A model generated the notes under the pieces. The model ran no database searches, had not been told where the DNA came from, and saw only the letters and a program-made list of their open reading frames with translations. A stretch of 6,263 bases of DNA from Desulfobacteraceae bacterium (lineage in GTDB: Bacteria; Desulfobacterota; Desulfobacteria; Desulfobacterales; Desulfatirhabdiaceae): NCBI GenBank assembly GCA_027325475.1, contig DAIEFO010000141.1, positions 1 through 6,263 on the forward strand, given 5' to 3'. Position 1 is the first letter of the stretch. Each line of letters begins with the position of its first letter. Below are positions 1-5,625 of the stretch, piece after piece. The position numbers and the translations under genes are program-made.

Positions 1-381
1 ATGAAGGCGGCATATATCCGAAAAGATTTCGATAAGGAAGTCAACTGGTATATGCTTAACGGCTGGGCCGATGATAAATTCGATCTGTTTGACGATGGCG
101 CCATACAGATTTATTTCACGCCAGGACATACCCCCGGCCATCAGTCGGTTCTGATCAACCTGCCCAAATCCGGCCCCATGTTTTTTGCGGCAGACTCCTG
201 CTATACTCAGGAAAACCTTATGAATGGCACCTTGCCGGGTCTGATGTGGAACGCCGGCGAAACGGTGAGATCCGTGCAGCGCATGCGGTTTTTAAAGGAC
301 ACGCAAGGCGCCACCATTGTCACCGGCCATGACCCTGAAGGATGGAAAGCCTTCAAGCAGGCTCCGGGATACTACGAATAA
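1..381 (+). CDS. Metallo-beta-lactamase-fold hydrolase, AHL-lactonase-like (C-terminal half, 5' end outside window)
   Basis: This is the last 126 residues of a metallo-beta-lactamase-fold protein, closest in motif pattern to N-acyl-homoserine lactonases (AiiA/AttM type), which open lactone rings with a two-zinc centre. Seen: TPGHTPGHQS at residues 40-49, where H43 should be a metal ligand; AADS at 63-66, where D65 should be the bridging aspartate; and GHDPE at 109-113, where H110 should be the last ligand. The usual HxHxDH motif of the N-terminal half is absent, so the gene must begin left of the window and the ATG at base 1 is most likely an internal methionine. The C-terminus (APGYYE, then TAA) looks natural. 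It converges on the catabolic operon and so is transcribed separately. Family fold is secure; the true substrate (AHL, another lactone or an ester) is not. Confidence 0.85.
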   Translation: MKAAYIRKDFDKEVNWYMLNGWADDKFDLFDDGAIQIYFTPGHTPGHQSVLINLPKSGPMFFAADSCYTQENLMNGTLPGLMWNAGETVRSVQRMRFLKDTQGATIVTGHDPEGWKAFKQAPGYYE

Positions 382-384
382 ACG

Positions 385-407
385 GTATCCTGAAAGGTAT
401 TGGATAC
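385..407. repeat. Short inverted repeat just after lactonase stop codon
   Basis: GTATCC at 385-390 pairs with GGATAC at 402-407 across an 11-base loop, starting four bases after the TAA of the lactonase-like gene. It may act as a weak 3' hairpin for that transcript. No T-run follows, so a terminator call would be speculative. Confidence 0.35.
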
Positions 408-420
408 ATATGAATGATAT

Positions 421-459
421 GTCATGACCACCACAGGTTATGCCCGTAATGGTCATGAC
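421..459. repeat. Perfect 10-bp inverted repeat carrying two copies of palindrome GTCATGAC
   Basis: GTCATGACCA at 421-430 is the exact reverse complement of TGGTCATGAC at 450-459, with a 19-base loop. Each arm also contains the self-complementary octamer GTCATGAC (421-428 and 452-459), with centres 31 bases apart, close to three helical turns. It could be an mRNA hairpin between the convergent genes or a paired site for a dimeric DNA-binding protein. No T-run follows on either strand. Confidence 0.6.
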
Positions 460-533
460 TTGATATGAAATCAACAAGTCTGACTGAAAACTTATCAAGA
501 AAACCGACATGGCAAACGATTCAAATGCTTGAC

Positions 534-554
534 GTGACCGGCTGCACCGGTCAC
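534..554 (-). terminator. Hairpin downstream of SDR gene, possible operon terminator
   Basis: GTGACCGG (534-541) and CCGGTCAC (547-554) form a perfect 8-bp GC-rich stem with a 5-base loop, 11 bases beyond the SDR stop codon in the direction of transcription. Position and stem strength fit the end of the minus-strand operon. The following minus-strand bases (GTCAAGCATTTG) lack a proper T-run, so it may instead be a 3'-end stabilising hairpin or need Rho. Confidence 0.45.
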
Positions 555-565
555 CAGTATGTTCA

Positions 566-1351
566 TTATCGATTTCCTTCACCTTGCGACATTGTCAGCT
601 TCTTTACAATAAAGCGCTGGGTGAATGGCATGAGCCAGAAAAGAAAGGCCAAAGGCACTGTTGCGCCTATTTTCCAATGCAGTTTGTCTTGGTGTGACGC
701 CTTCCAGACCGTATCTGCGACTTTTCCGGATTCCATATTGATTCCCATCTTTTTGATGCTGAAAACGTCTTCTTTGACTGCCAGTAAAGGGGTGTTGACA
801 TATGGCGGTTTGATGTCACAAACAAAAACGCCATATCTTTCAAGCTCAATATTCAACGCTTCCGTCATGGCACTCAGGGCATGCTTGGTGGCTGAATACA
901 CCGACAAATCCGACAGGCCATAAATAGATGAAGCAGAAGACATATTAATAATTCTGGAGCCCTGTGTCTGCTTTAAATACTTCAACGCGTAGTAGGCGCA
1001 ATTCAGGCATCCCTTGAAATTGATATCAACAATCCGCTGATGGGTTTCCAGAGCGACATCTTCAAAAAGACCAAATTTGATGATGCCGGCATTATTCAGA
1101 AGCACATCCAGTTTACCGTCTGTTTTTTCTGCAAACGCGTCAAACCCATTCTCAACGCTTTCCGGAACTGTGACATCCATGACAGCGGAAAAGCAATTCT
1201 CTTTGCCGATCTGCGTTTCAAGGCTTTTCAACCCGGATTCATTCACATCAAAAATACCCACATACCAGCCATTTTTTGCAAACAGCAAAGCTGTCTTCCG
1301 TCCGATTCCGGATGCTGCCCCAGTGATCAGTATGGCTTTCTTGTTGATCAT
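566..1351 (-). CDS. Short-chain dehydrogenase/reductase (classical SDR, probably NAD-dependent)
   Basis: The 261-residue product has the length and all core motifs of a classical SDR: the nucleotide-binding TGAASGIG at residues 10-17; D35 at the end of the second beta strand, which usually selects NAD(H) over NADP(H); NNAG at 86-89; catalytic N111; S139; and YSATK with Y152 and K156. In this operon a likely role is oxidation of a hydroxyacyl-CoA to the oxoacyl-CoA before thiolysis, but this is inference; SDR substrates cannot be read from these motifs. The family's usual PG after the sixth strand is PP here (182-183). Residues 231-251 form a hydrophobic stretch ending in basic residues, which could associate with the membrane. 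The ATG is preceded by GGAG five bases upstream (minus strand), within the 15-base gap after the thiolase gene. It is the last gene of the operon. Confidence 0.93.
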   Translation of the reverse strand: MINKKAILITGAASGIGRKTALLFAKNGWYVGIFDVNESGLKSLETQIGKENCFSAVMDVTVPESVENGFDAFAEKTDGKLDVLLNNAGIIKFGLFEDVALETHQRIVDINFKGCLNCAYYALKYLKQTQGSRIINMSSASSIYGLSDLSVYSATKHALSAMTEALNIELERYGVFVCDIKPPYVNTPLLAVKEDVFSIKKMGINMESGKVADTVWKASHQDKLHWKIGATVPLAFLFWLMPFTQRFIVKKLTMSQGEGNR

Positions 1352-1366
1352 TTTGTCTCCAATCGT

Positions 1367-2608
1367 TTAGATAGCCCTTTCCAGGATGTGAATACACATG
1401 GCTGCCTCTTCTACCCCGATACTGCCGCCTCCGTTTTCGGCAAGGCCGATTCGTGCGCCTTCCACCTGGCGTTTGCCGGCTTCTCCTCGAAGCTGCAGGC
1501 CCAATTCGTAAATCTGAGCCAGGCCGGAAGCGCCGATGGGATGACCACGAGTCTCCAGTCCGCCGCTGGTATTCACAGGCAGTTTACCCCCCAGGATAGT
1601 GGCGCCAGATTCCGCATAGATGCCGCCTTCACCCAGAGGGCAGAAACCCATGGCTTCCGTCTGGTGAAGTTCGCCGTAGGATGTGGCGTCATGCAACTCC
1701 GCCAGACTGATGTCTTTCGGGTCTAATGACGCCTGTTCATAAGCCTGTTTTGACAGCCGCTCGCCGATGTCTTCTCCGTCCATGGTCCGGTCCATTCCAG
1801 AACCCAGAATGGAAGCCAGAATTCTTACCGGTCTTGGATTCACCAGTTTTTTCAGATAACTTTCAGAGCAGATGATGGCTGCAGCGGCCCCGTCACCAAC
1901 CGGTGCGCACATGGCCCGTGTCAGCGGATAGGCGATAGGTTTGTCTGCCAGAACCGCCTCGATCGTCATGATTTCCTGATACTGGGCCATTGGATTCAAA
2001 GAGCCGTGGAAATGATTCTTTGAACAGATGGCCGCCAGTTGCCGCTGGGTGGAGCCGAACCGGCTCATATGCCACTTTGCTCCCATGGCATACGCGTCCA
2101 TGAAAATACTGCGACCCTCACCAGGCTGGGTTTGACCCGGCGGAATATCGATTTTGAAGGTCCGGTTTTGCTCCGTCATCATCTTCAGATGGCTTTCAAA
2201 ATTGTCCACATCCATGCAGGATGCGTAAGCACCCAGGGACATGGCTTTGTTTGGATGGGTGATTTTTTCAGATCCCAGAACCAGAGCGACATCGAACATG
2301 TTCGCCCTGATCCCGGCTATGGCCAGATGCAGCGCCGTGGATGCCCCAGCACAGGCGTTTTCGACGTTTGTCACCGGAATTGCGCCGATACCCATTGATC
2401 GAAGGATTACCTGCCCCCGAATGGAATGCTGATTGGAAAACATTCCCCAGAAAGTGTTCGAAAAAAAAGCTGCCTGCAAATCCGATTTTTCCAGACCGGC
2501 ATCTTTCAATGCAAGTCTGGTGGCTTCATGGGCCATATCTCTGACCCCTCGGTCCGGATATTTGTTGAAACGGATCATGCCCAGCCCGATGATATATGCG
2601 AATGTCAT
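1367..2608 (-). CDS. Thiolase family protein, SCP-x / lipid-transfer type (acetyl-CoA acyltransferase-like)
   Basis: A 413-residue thiolase-fold protein that would cleave a 3-oxoacyl-CoA with CoA, the last step of beta-oxidation. Seen: the nucleophile region NVENACAGAS with C86; HDAT at 306-309 followed by GFCPLGEGG at 321-329; and GHPIGASG at 355-362 with H356 as the activating histidine. This pattern marks the SCP-x-type branch rather than FadA/AtoB enzymes. The second catalytic cysteine of classical thiolases is not visible: the C-terminal glycine-rich loop reads AENGGGSIG, and the HDCF cysteine of animal SCP-x is alanine (A308). Bacterial members of this branch often work with a small DUF35 OB-fold partner; none is in the window. 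The reading frame extends upstream to a GTG at 2659, but the ATG at 2608 has a much better ribosome site and starts directly with the family's usual N-terminus. It lies 70 bases after the dehydrogenase gene. Confidence 0.92.
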   Translation of the reverse strand: MTFAYIIGLGMIRFNKYPDRGVRDMAHEATRLALKDAGLEKSDLQAAFFSNTFWGMFSNQHSIRGQVILRSMGIGAIPVTNVENACAGASTALHLAIAGIRANMFDVALVLGSEKITHPNKAMSLGAYASCMDVDNFESHLKMMTEQNRTFKIDIPPGQTQPGEGRSIFMDAYAMGAKWHMSRFGSTQRQLAAICSKNHFHGSLNPMAQYQEIMTIEAVLADKPIAYPLTRAMCAPVGDGAAAAIICSESYLKKLVNPRPVRILASILGSGMDRTMDGEDIGERLSKQAYEQASLDPKDISLAELHDATSYGELHQTEAMGFCPLGEGGIYAESGATILGGKLPVNTSGGLETRGHPIGASGLAQIYELGLQLRGEAGKRQVEGARIGLAENGGGSIGVEEAAMCIHILERAI

Positions 2609-2613
2609 TTTTT

Positions 2614-2618
2614 CTCCT
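2614..2618 (-). promoter_or_regulatory. Ribosome binding site that decides the thiolase start
   Basis: AGGAG on the minus strand sits five bases before the ATG at 2608, within AGAGGAGA. The in-frame GTG at 2659 has only a weak CCGGA upstream and would add 17 residues not expected in the family. I therefore place the start at 2608. Confidence 0.75.
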
Positions 2619-2660
2619 CTTATCTTCCACCGTCTATCGATTGTGAAAGAATGCGCCACC

Positions 2661-2678
2661 TGACAAGTCCGGTTGTCA
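2661..2678 (-). repeat. Small hairpin directly after acyl-CoA dehydrogenase stop codon
   Basis: TGACAA (2661-2666) and TTGTCA (2673-2678) form a 6-bp stem with a 6-base loop, starting immediately after the TAA of the dehydrogenase gene. It lies in the longest gap of the operon (70 bases). It could modulate expression of the thiolase and SDR relative to the upstream genes, but the stem is short and could be chance. Confidence 0.35.
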
Positions 2679-3923
2679 TTAATCCCGACGCGGATAATGG
2701 CGAATCATTTTATGCCCGCCAGAAATGGCCAGAACATCGTTGGAACCATCCTCGATCATGGACGCTCGGGCATCCCGGAAAAGCTTTTCTACCAGGTATT
2801 CTTTGCTCAACCCGTTGCCGCCGAAAAGCTGTACTGCATCGTTGGCTACTTCAAAAGCTGCCTGGGTTCCATACACCTTGGCGATCAGCGAATACTCCTC
2901 GGCAGGGGTGGAGGTGTTCTGGTTAAAAACGTAAGCAGCTCGGCTGATCTGACGGCTGAGTTCGACCTTGCTGAACATGTGAAAAAGCTTGGTCTGAACA
3001 TTTTTGTGGTTCATCAGAAGCCGCCCCCCCTGGTTGCGCTGCTTGACGTATGCCAGGGCTTCTTCAAAGGCAGCCCTGGCAAGTCCCGTACTGAGCACGC
3101 CCATCAGGGATGTTGTGGCAGAAAGCGTAATTTCCAACATCGCTTCGTACGCATCCGTACCCGCGATAAGGCAGTACTTGGGTACTCGCACGTTGTCGAA
3201 AAAAATCTCTCCTTGATTCAAATCGCGCTGCCCCATTTTATTCAGGGGTGCCCCCTTCTTAACCCCGGGTATATTCAGAGGGATAGCAAAGAGACCACCG
3301 CCGGCATGCCCCATGCGGGGATCAATCTGACAGAACAAGGCAGCATGGGTGGCGATGGTCCCACAGGAAACCCAAGCGGCTTTTTGTCCGTTGATGATGT
3401 AGTCATCACCATCGGGCTTTGCCACACAGTTAGATGGAATATCAGGATCCGAAAAAGTCGGATAACCCGGAATGAGGGTATCAGATCCGTGTTCGGGTTC
3501 TGTAATAGCCCAACACCCGATAAAGCTGGCGTCGCGATTTTCACAAAATGGCACGATAATCTTCTCGATCAATTCTTTTTCCGCCGTCATGGAAGCTGCA
3601 AAAGCCGGAAAACTGGAGACTGCCAAGGCAACAGCCAGTCCGAAACTGCCCCAGGCGAGTTCTTCATAAATCAAAGTCTGCTGCAGGGAGGTCAGATCCA
3701 TGCCCCCGTATGATTCGGGAATCAATATGGCATGATATCCCAGTGCATAGGCTTTTCGCATAAACTCCCAGAAAGGTGAACCTGTTGCAATGACCTGCTC
3801 CGGCGTCATCTCGTCCAGTTCTTTGGCAATCGGACGCATTACCTTGCGGGCAAACTCATTAGCAGTTTTTTTCAACAGGATGTCTTCTTTGCTCAACTTC
3901 AGATCAAGATCTAAATAGTCCAT
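2679..3923 (-). CDS. Acyl-CoA dehydrogenase with Asp at the catalytic-base position
   Basis: A 414-residue flavoprotein of the acyl-CoA dehydrogenase family, which oxidises acyl-CoA to an enoyl-CoA and normally passes electrons to ETF. Domains in order: N-terminal helical domain (about 1-135); middle beta domain with ITEPEHGSD at 140-148 and the flavin-contacting WVS at 184-186; C-terminal helical domain with QLFGGNG at 365-371 and FRDAR at 382-386. Ungapped alignment from RDAR to the family's YEGT motif places D392 where medium-chain enzymes have the catalytic Glu; the flanking residues read IEDGSND. The alternative base position used by isovaleryl-CoA dehydrogenase appears to be T270, so no Glu replaces it there. 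An insertion of about 12 residues, rich in Pro and Asp, follows the TEPEHGSD motif. The start has GGAGG four bases upstream. It follows the DUF2148 gene by 28 bases. Confidence 0.93.
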   Translation of the reverse strand: MDYLDLDLKLSKEDILLKKTANEFARKVMRPIAKELDEMTPEQVIATGSPFWEFMRKAYALGYHAILIPESYGGMDLTSLQQTLIYEELAWGSFGLAVALAVSSFPAFAASMTAEKELIEKIIVPFCENRDASFIGCWAITEPEHGSDTLIPGYPTFSDPDIPSNCVAKPDGDDYIINGQKAAWVSCGTIATHAALFCQIDPRMGHAGGGLFAIPLNIPGVKKGAPLNKMGQRDLNQGEIFFDNVRVPKYCLIAGTDAYEAMLEITLSATTSLMGVLSTGLARAAFEEALAYVKQRNQGGRLLMNHKNVQTKLFHMFSKVELSRQISRAAYVFNQNTSTPAEEYSLIAKVYGTQAAFEVANDAVQLFGGNGLSKEYLVEKLFRDARASMIEDGSNDVLAISGGHKMIRHYPRRD

Positions 3924-3951
3924 TTTTCCTCCGTGAATTCATCAGAAGTCA

Positions 3952-4782
3952 TTATTTTTGATATCGGGCAGCAATTGCGTCGGAATGTTTGACCACAATT
4001 TCAGGTATTTCCTCAAACAACACCTTCTGCATCATTTCCATAGCGGCATCCGAATACCCGACATTCAGGTATTCGGGCGGTGCCCACCAGTCGTTTTTCG
4101 TTTTATATTGCGGATTACCGCCTCCAGTAAAGGCGGTAAACATCTCCGGCACGCATCTAACCATATCCGCTTTGTCCATCTCGTAAGTCATATCTTTGTG
4201 CATCTCTTCCCGACTGTAGTAAACCAAGTCGCGAGGAGGCCCCAGCGCCAGGCCCAGCTTGATGTCGGAATCGGGAAGATAGTTCAGGGCAGTGAGCGCA
4301 AACCCGACAGATCCCATGATGCGATTATCCACATTGTACTGCCAGGCAGCCGCGCATGCCCAGTCGCAGGCAATGGCATAATCCATGATTTTCCAGTTGC
4401 AGGAAGGTCCGCCCAACTGTCCGCCGCCGGTGTTTTCCTTGGCATAGGCGTTGAACTCTTTGCAGGTGTCAAACCCACAGGCCCCACAGTTCCAGTTCAG
4501 GTTGGATCGACTGACCTTGCCGCCGATATTGATGATAACCGGAGATTCGCCTTTTTCATAACACCGTTTGATGGTCTCATAATCCCACTGAACATATCGC
4601 GCAGCTTTGGCTACCGGTTCCAAAACTTCGATGATTGGCACCAAATCATCGCCCCAGATGATTTCAGCTTCAATCTTTGTTTTTCCCGTGATCTGAGGTG
4701 CTTTATGAATGGCCATGACAATGCTCTTGGCAACCTCAACCACGTGTTCTATGCAGTATGCTTTACCGATCAGATGTCCCAT
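3952..4782 (-). CDS. DUF2148 ferredoxin-domain protein (second of a tandem pair)
   Basis: A 276-residue cytoplasmic protein of the DUF2148 (ferredoxin domain-containing) family; its biochemical role is not established. Seen: C99-x2-C102-x4-C107-x20-C128, spaced like the [4Fe-4S] domain of RnfB-type proteins, in the context CGACGFDTC. Further cysteines are C10, C74, C139, C143 and C210. There is no signal peptide or membrane segment. It is clearly paralogous to the upstream gene: both have an AP-x3-G-x3-IE segment near the N-terminus, a Cys cluster in the middle, and a VD-x-R-x3-S-x-G-x-A stretch after it. Its ATG overlaps the TAA of that gene by one base, so the two are probably made in similar amounts and may form a complex. 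Neighbours suggest a part in acyl-CoA metabolism or its electron flow (inference). Confidence 0.85.
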   Translation of the reverse strand: MGHLIGKAYCIEHVVEVAKSIVMAIHKAPQITGKTKIEAEIIWGDDLVPIIEVLEPVAKAARYVQWDYETIKRCYEKGESPVIINIGGKVSRSNLNWNCGACGFDTCKEFNAYAKENTGGGQLGGPSCNWKIMDYAIACDWACAAAWQYNVDNRIMGSVGFALTALNYLPDSDIKLGLALGPPRDLVYYSREEMHKDMTYEMDKADMVRCVPEMFTAFTGGGNPQYKTKNDWWAPPEYLNVGYSDAAMEMMQKVLFEEIPEIVVKHSDAIAARYQK

Positions 4783-5582
4783 TATTTTTCCTCCCCTTCA
4801 GTCTTTTCCGGTTTTGGAACCCATTTGCGATAATCAAAACCACGGATGATCCGGGCGGTTTGATAGATTTTGCGGGCACTGTCCAGCACTTTGTCCATGT
4901 TGATCAGATGGTAATCGACATTCACATCGACATAAGGGTTTTTGGATTTCGCCGCTACCGGCACACCGACCACCATGCCGGATTTGGGACAATACCCCAT
5001 TTTCTGGCCGGCCATTCCGATACTGGCAAAGGGTCTGGCATCCACCATCAGCGTCCGGGCCGTCCAGAGCGCACTGCCAACCGCAAACCCAAAGTCATTG
5101 ACACGAGCCGTGCACAAAGGGCCATCAATCATGCGGGATGAGGACCGATCCGTAATATCCACCAGTCCATATCTGTGTTTTTTTCTGTCATAAAAATAGC
5201 TGCAGTCCAGGCCCCCCCCGCAAAGCCCGCATGCACCGTCCAGTGGCGTTTCGTGGCATCGGGTATTGCCGATCAGAATGATAACATCTGAATCTCGCAC
5301 CATGACAGCTTCATATAAAAAGGCTTCTGTCCAGGCTTTATTTTTGTAGGCCAGTTCTTCAATCTTTCTGGCGATGGCTTCCAGCTCTTCCTGGCCATAA
5401 ACCAGATGACCTTCAATAGAGGCAACACCACCGGCTGCTGGAGCGGTCATAGCGGAATTCAGCATCAGTCGGGCAGCCTCCAGAACGCCTTTTTTCCGCC
5501 GGATATCCTGCGGAGACCAGGGCGTCCAATCGCTTACATATTCTTCCCCTCGAAAATCGAGATCTTCATGATATTTTTTCAT
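4782..5582 (-). CDS. DUF2148 ferredoxin-domain protein (first of a tandem pair)
   Basis: A 266-residue DUF2148 protein of unknown biochemical role. Seen: C118-x2-C121-x5-C127 in GACGLCGGGLDC, with C157 as a possible fourth ligand, plus C109 and C198. The C-terminus is strongly charged (KPEKTEGEEK). The middle of the Cys motif is encoded by a run of eight G (minus strand), and its spacing is one residue longer than in the downstream paralogue, which has C-x2-C-x4-C. Homology between the two proteins runs through the N-terminal APAAG...IE segment, the Cys cluster, and the VDARPFASIGMAG region around residues 180-192. The start is the ATG at 5582, with AAGGA six bases upstream; an in-frame TTG ten codons earlier has no comparable ribosome site. 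The gap to the ligase gene is 43 bases. Confidence 0.85.
   Translation of the reverse strand: MKKYHEDLDFRGEEYVSDWTPWSPQDIRRKKGVLEAARLMLNSAMTAPAAGGVASIEGHLVYGQEELEAIARKIEELAYKNKAWTEAFLYEAVMVRDSDVIILIGNTRCHETPLDGACGLCGGGLDCSYFYDRKKHRYGLVDITDRSSSRMIDGPLCTARVNDFGFAVGSALWTARTLMVDARPFASIGMAGQKMGYCPKSGMVVGVPVAAKSKNPYVDVNVDYHLINMDKVLDSARKIYQTARIIRGFDYRKWVPKPEKTEGEEK
4790..4796 (-). promoter_or_regulatory. Ribosome binding site inside upstream gene; TAATG coupling
   Basis: GGGGAGG on the minus strand lies within the last codons of the first DUF2148 gene, seven bases before the ATG of the second. Stop and start share one base in TAATG (4780-4784). This arrangement typically gives translational coupling. 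Confidence 0.8.
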
Positions 5583-5588
5583 GTACGT

Positions 5589-5593
5589 TCCTT
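5589..5593 (-). promoter_or_regulatory. Ribosome binding site that decides the first DUF2148 start
   Basis: AAGGA on the minus strand lies six bases before the ATG at 5582. It falls inside the reading frame that would begin at the TTG at 5612, which argues for the ATG as the real start. Confidence 0.7.
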
Positions 5594-5625
5594 TTTTTGA
5601 TTCATGTGCCAAATCTTGTAGGTCA

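Larger units (their letters stand above)
382..565. other. Spacer between convergent gene ends, no gene seen
   Basis: This stretch of 184 bases separates the stop codon of the lactonase-like gene from the stop codon of the SDR gene. I see no credible coding region in it. It contains three inverted repeats (385-407, 421-459 and 534-554), which fits a region where transcription from both sides ends, although none is followed by a strong T-run. Confidence 0.6.

Noticed and set aside
465..923. Plus-strand open frame beginning in the intergenic spacer
   Set aside because: Most of it is antisense to the SDR C-terminus, and its start lacks a clear ribosome site. It is not a gene I can support.
1040..1726. 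Plus-strand open frame spanning the SDR-thiolase junction
   Set aside because: It runs across two well-supported minus-strand genes and has no domain signal.
2461..2468. Run of eight T on the coding strand in the thiolase gene as a programmed frameshift site
   Set aside because: The frame is intact across it and family motifs continue on both sides in the same frame. It encodes Phe-Phe and needs no frameshift.
2609..2659. N-terminal extension of the thiolase from a GTG at 2659
   Set aside because: The ATG at 2608 has a strong AGGAG at good spacing and the expected family N-terminus. The extension has neither.
2673..3713. Long plus-strand open frame of 346 codons opposite the acyl-CoA dehydrogenase
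   Set aside because: It lies fully antisense to a gene with all family motifs, and its translation shows no recognisable domain. It is a shadow frame.
2679..3923. Acyl-CoA dehydrogenase as a dead homologue
   Set aside because: Flavin-binding motifs and an acidic residue at the base position are all present. A conservative Glu-to-Asp change is better read as altered specificity than as inactivation.
3958..4833. Plus-strand open frame of 291 codons opposite the second DUF2148 gene
   Set aside because: It is antisense to a gene with a conserved Cys motif and a coupled start. It has no ribosome site of note and no recognisable domain.
5583..5612. N-terminal extension of the first DUF2148 protein from a TTG at 5612
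   Set aside because: The AAGGA ribosome site for the ATG at 5582 lies inside this extension, and the TTG has no good site of its own.
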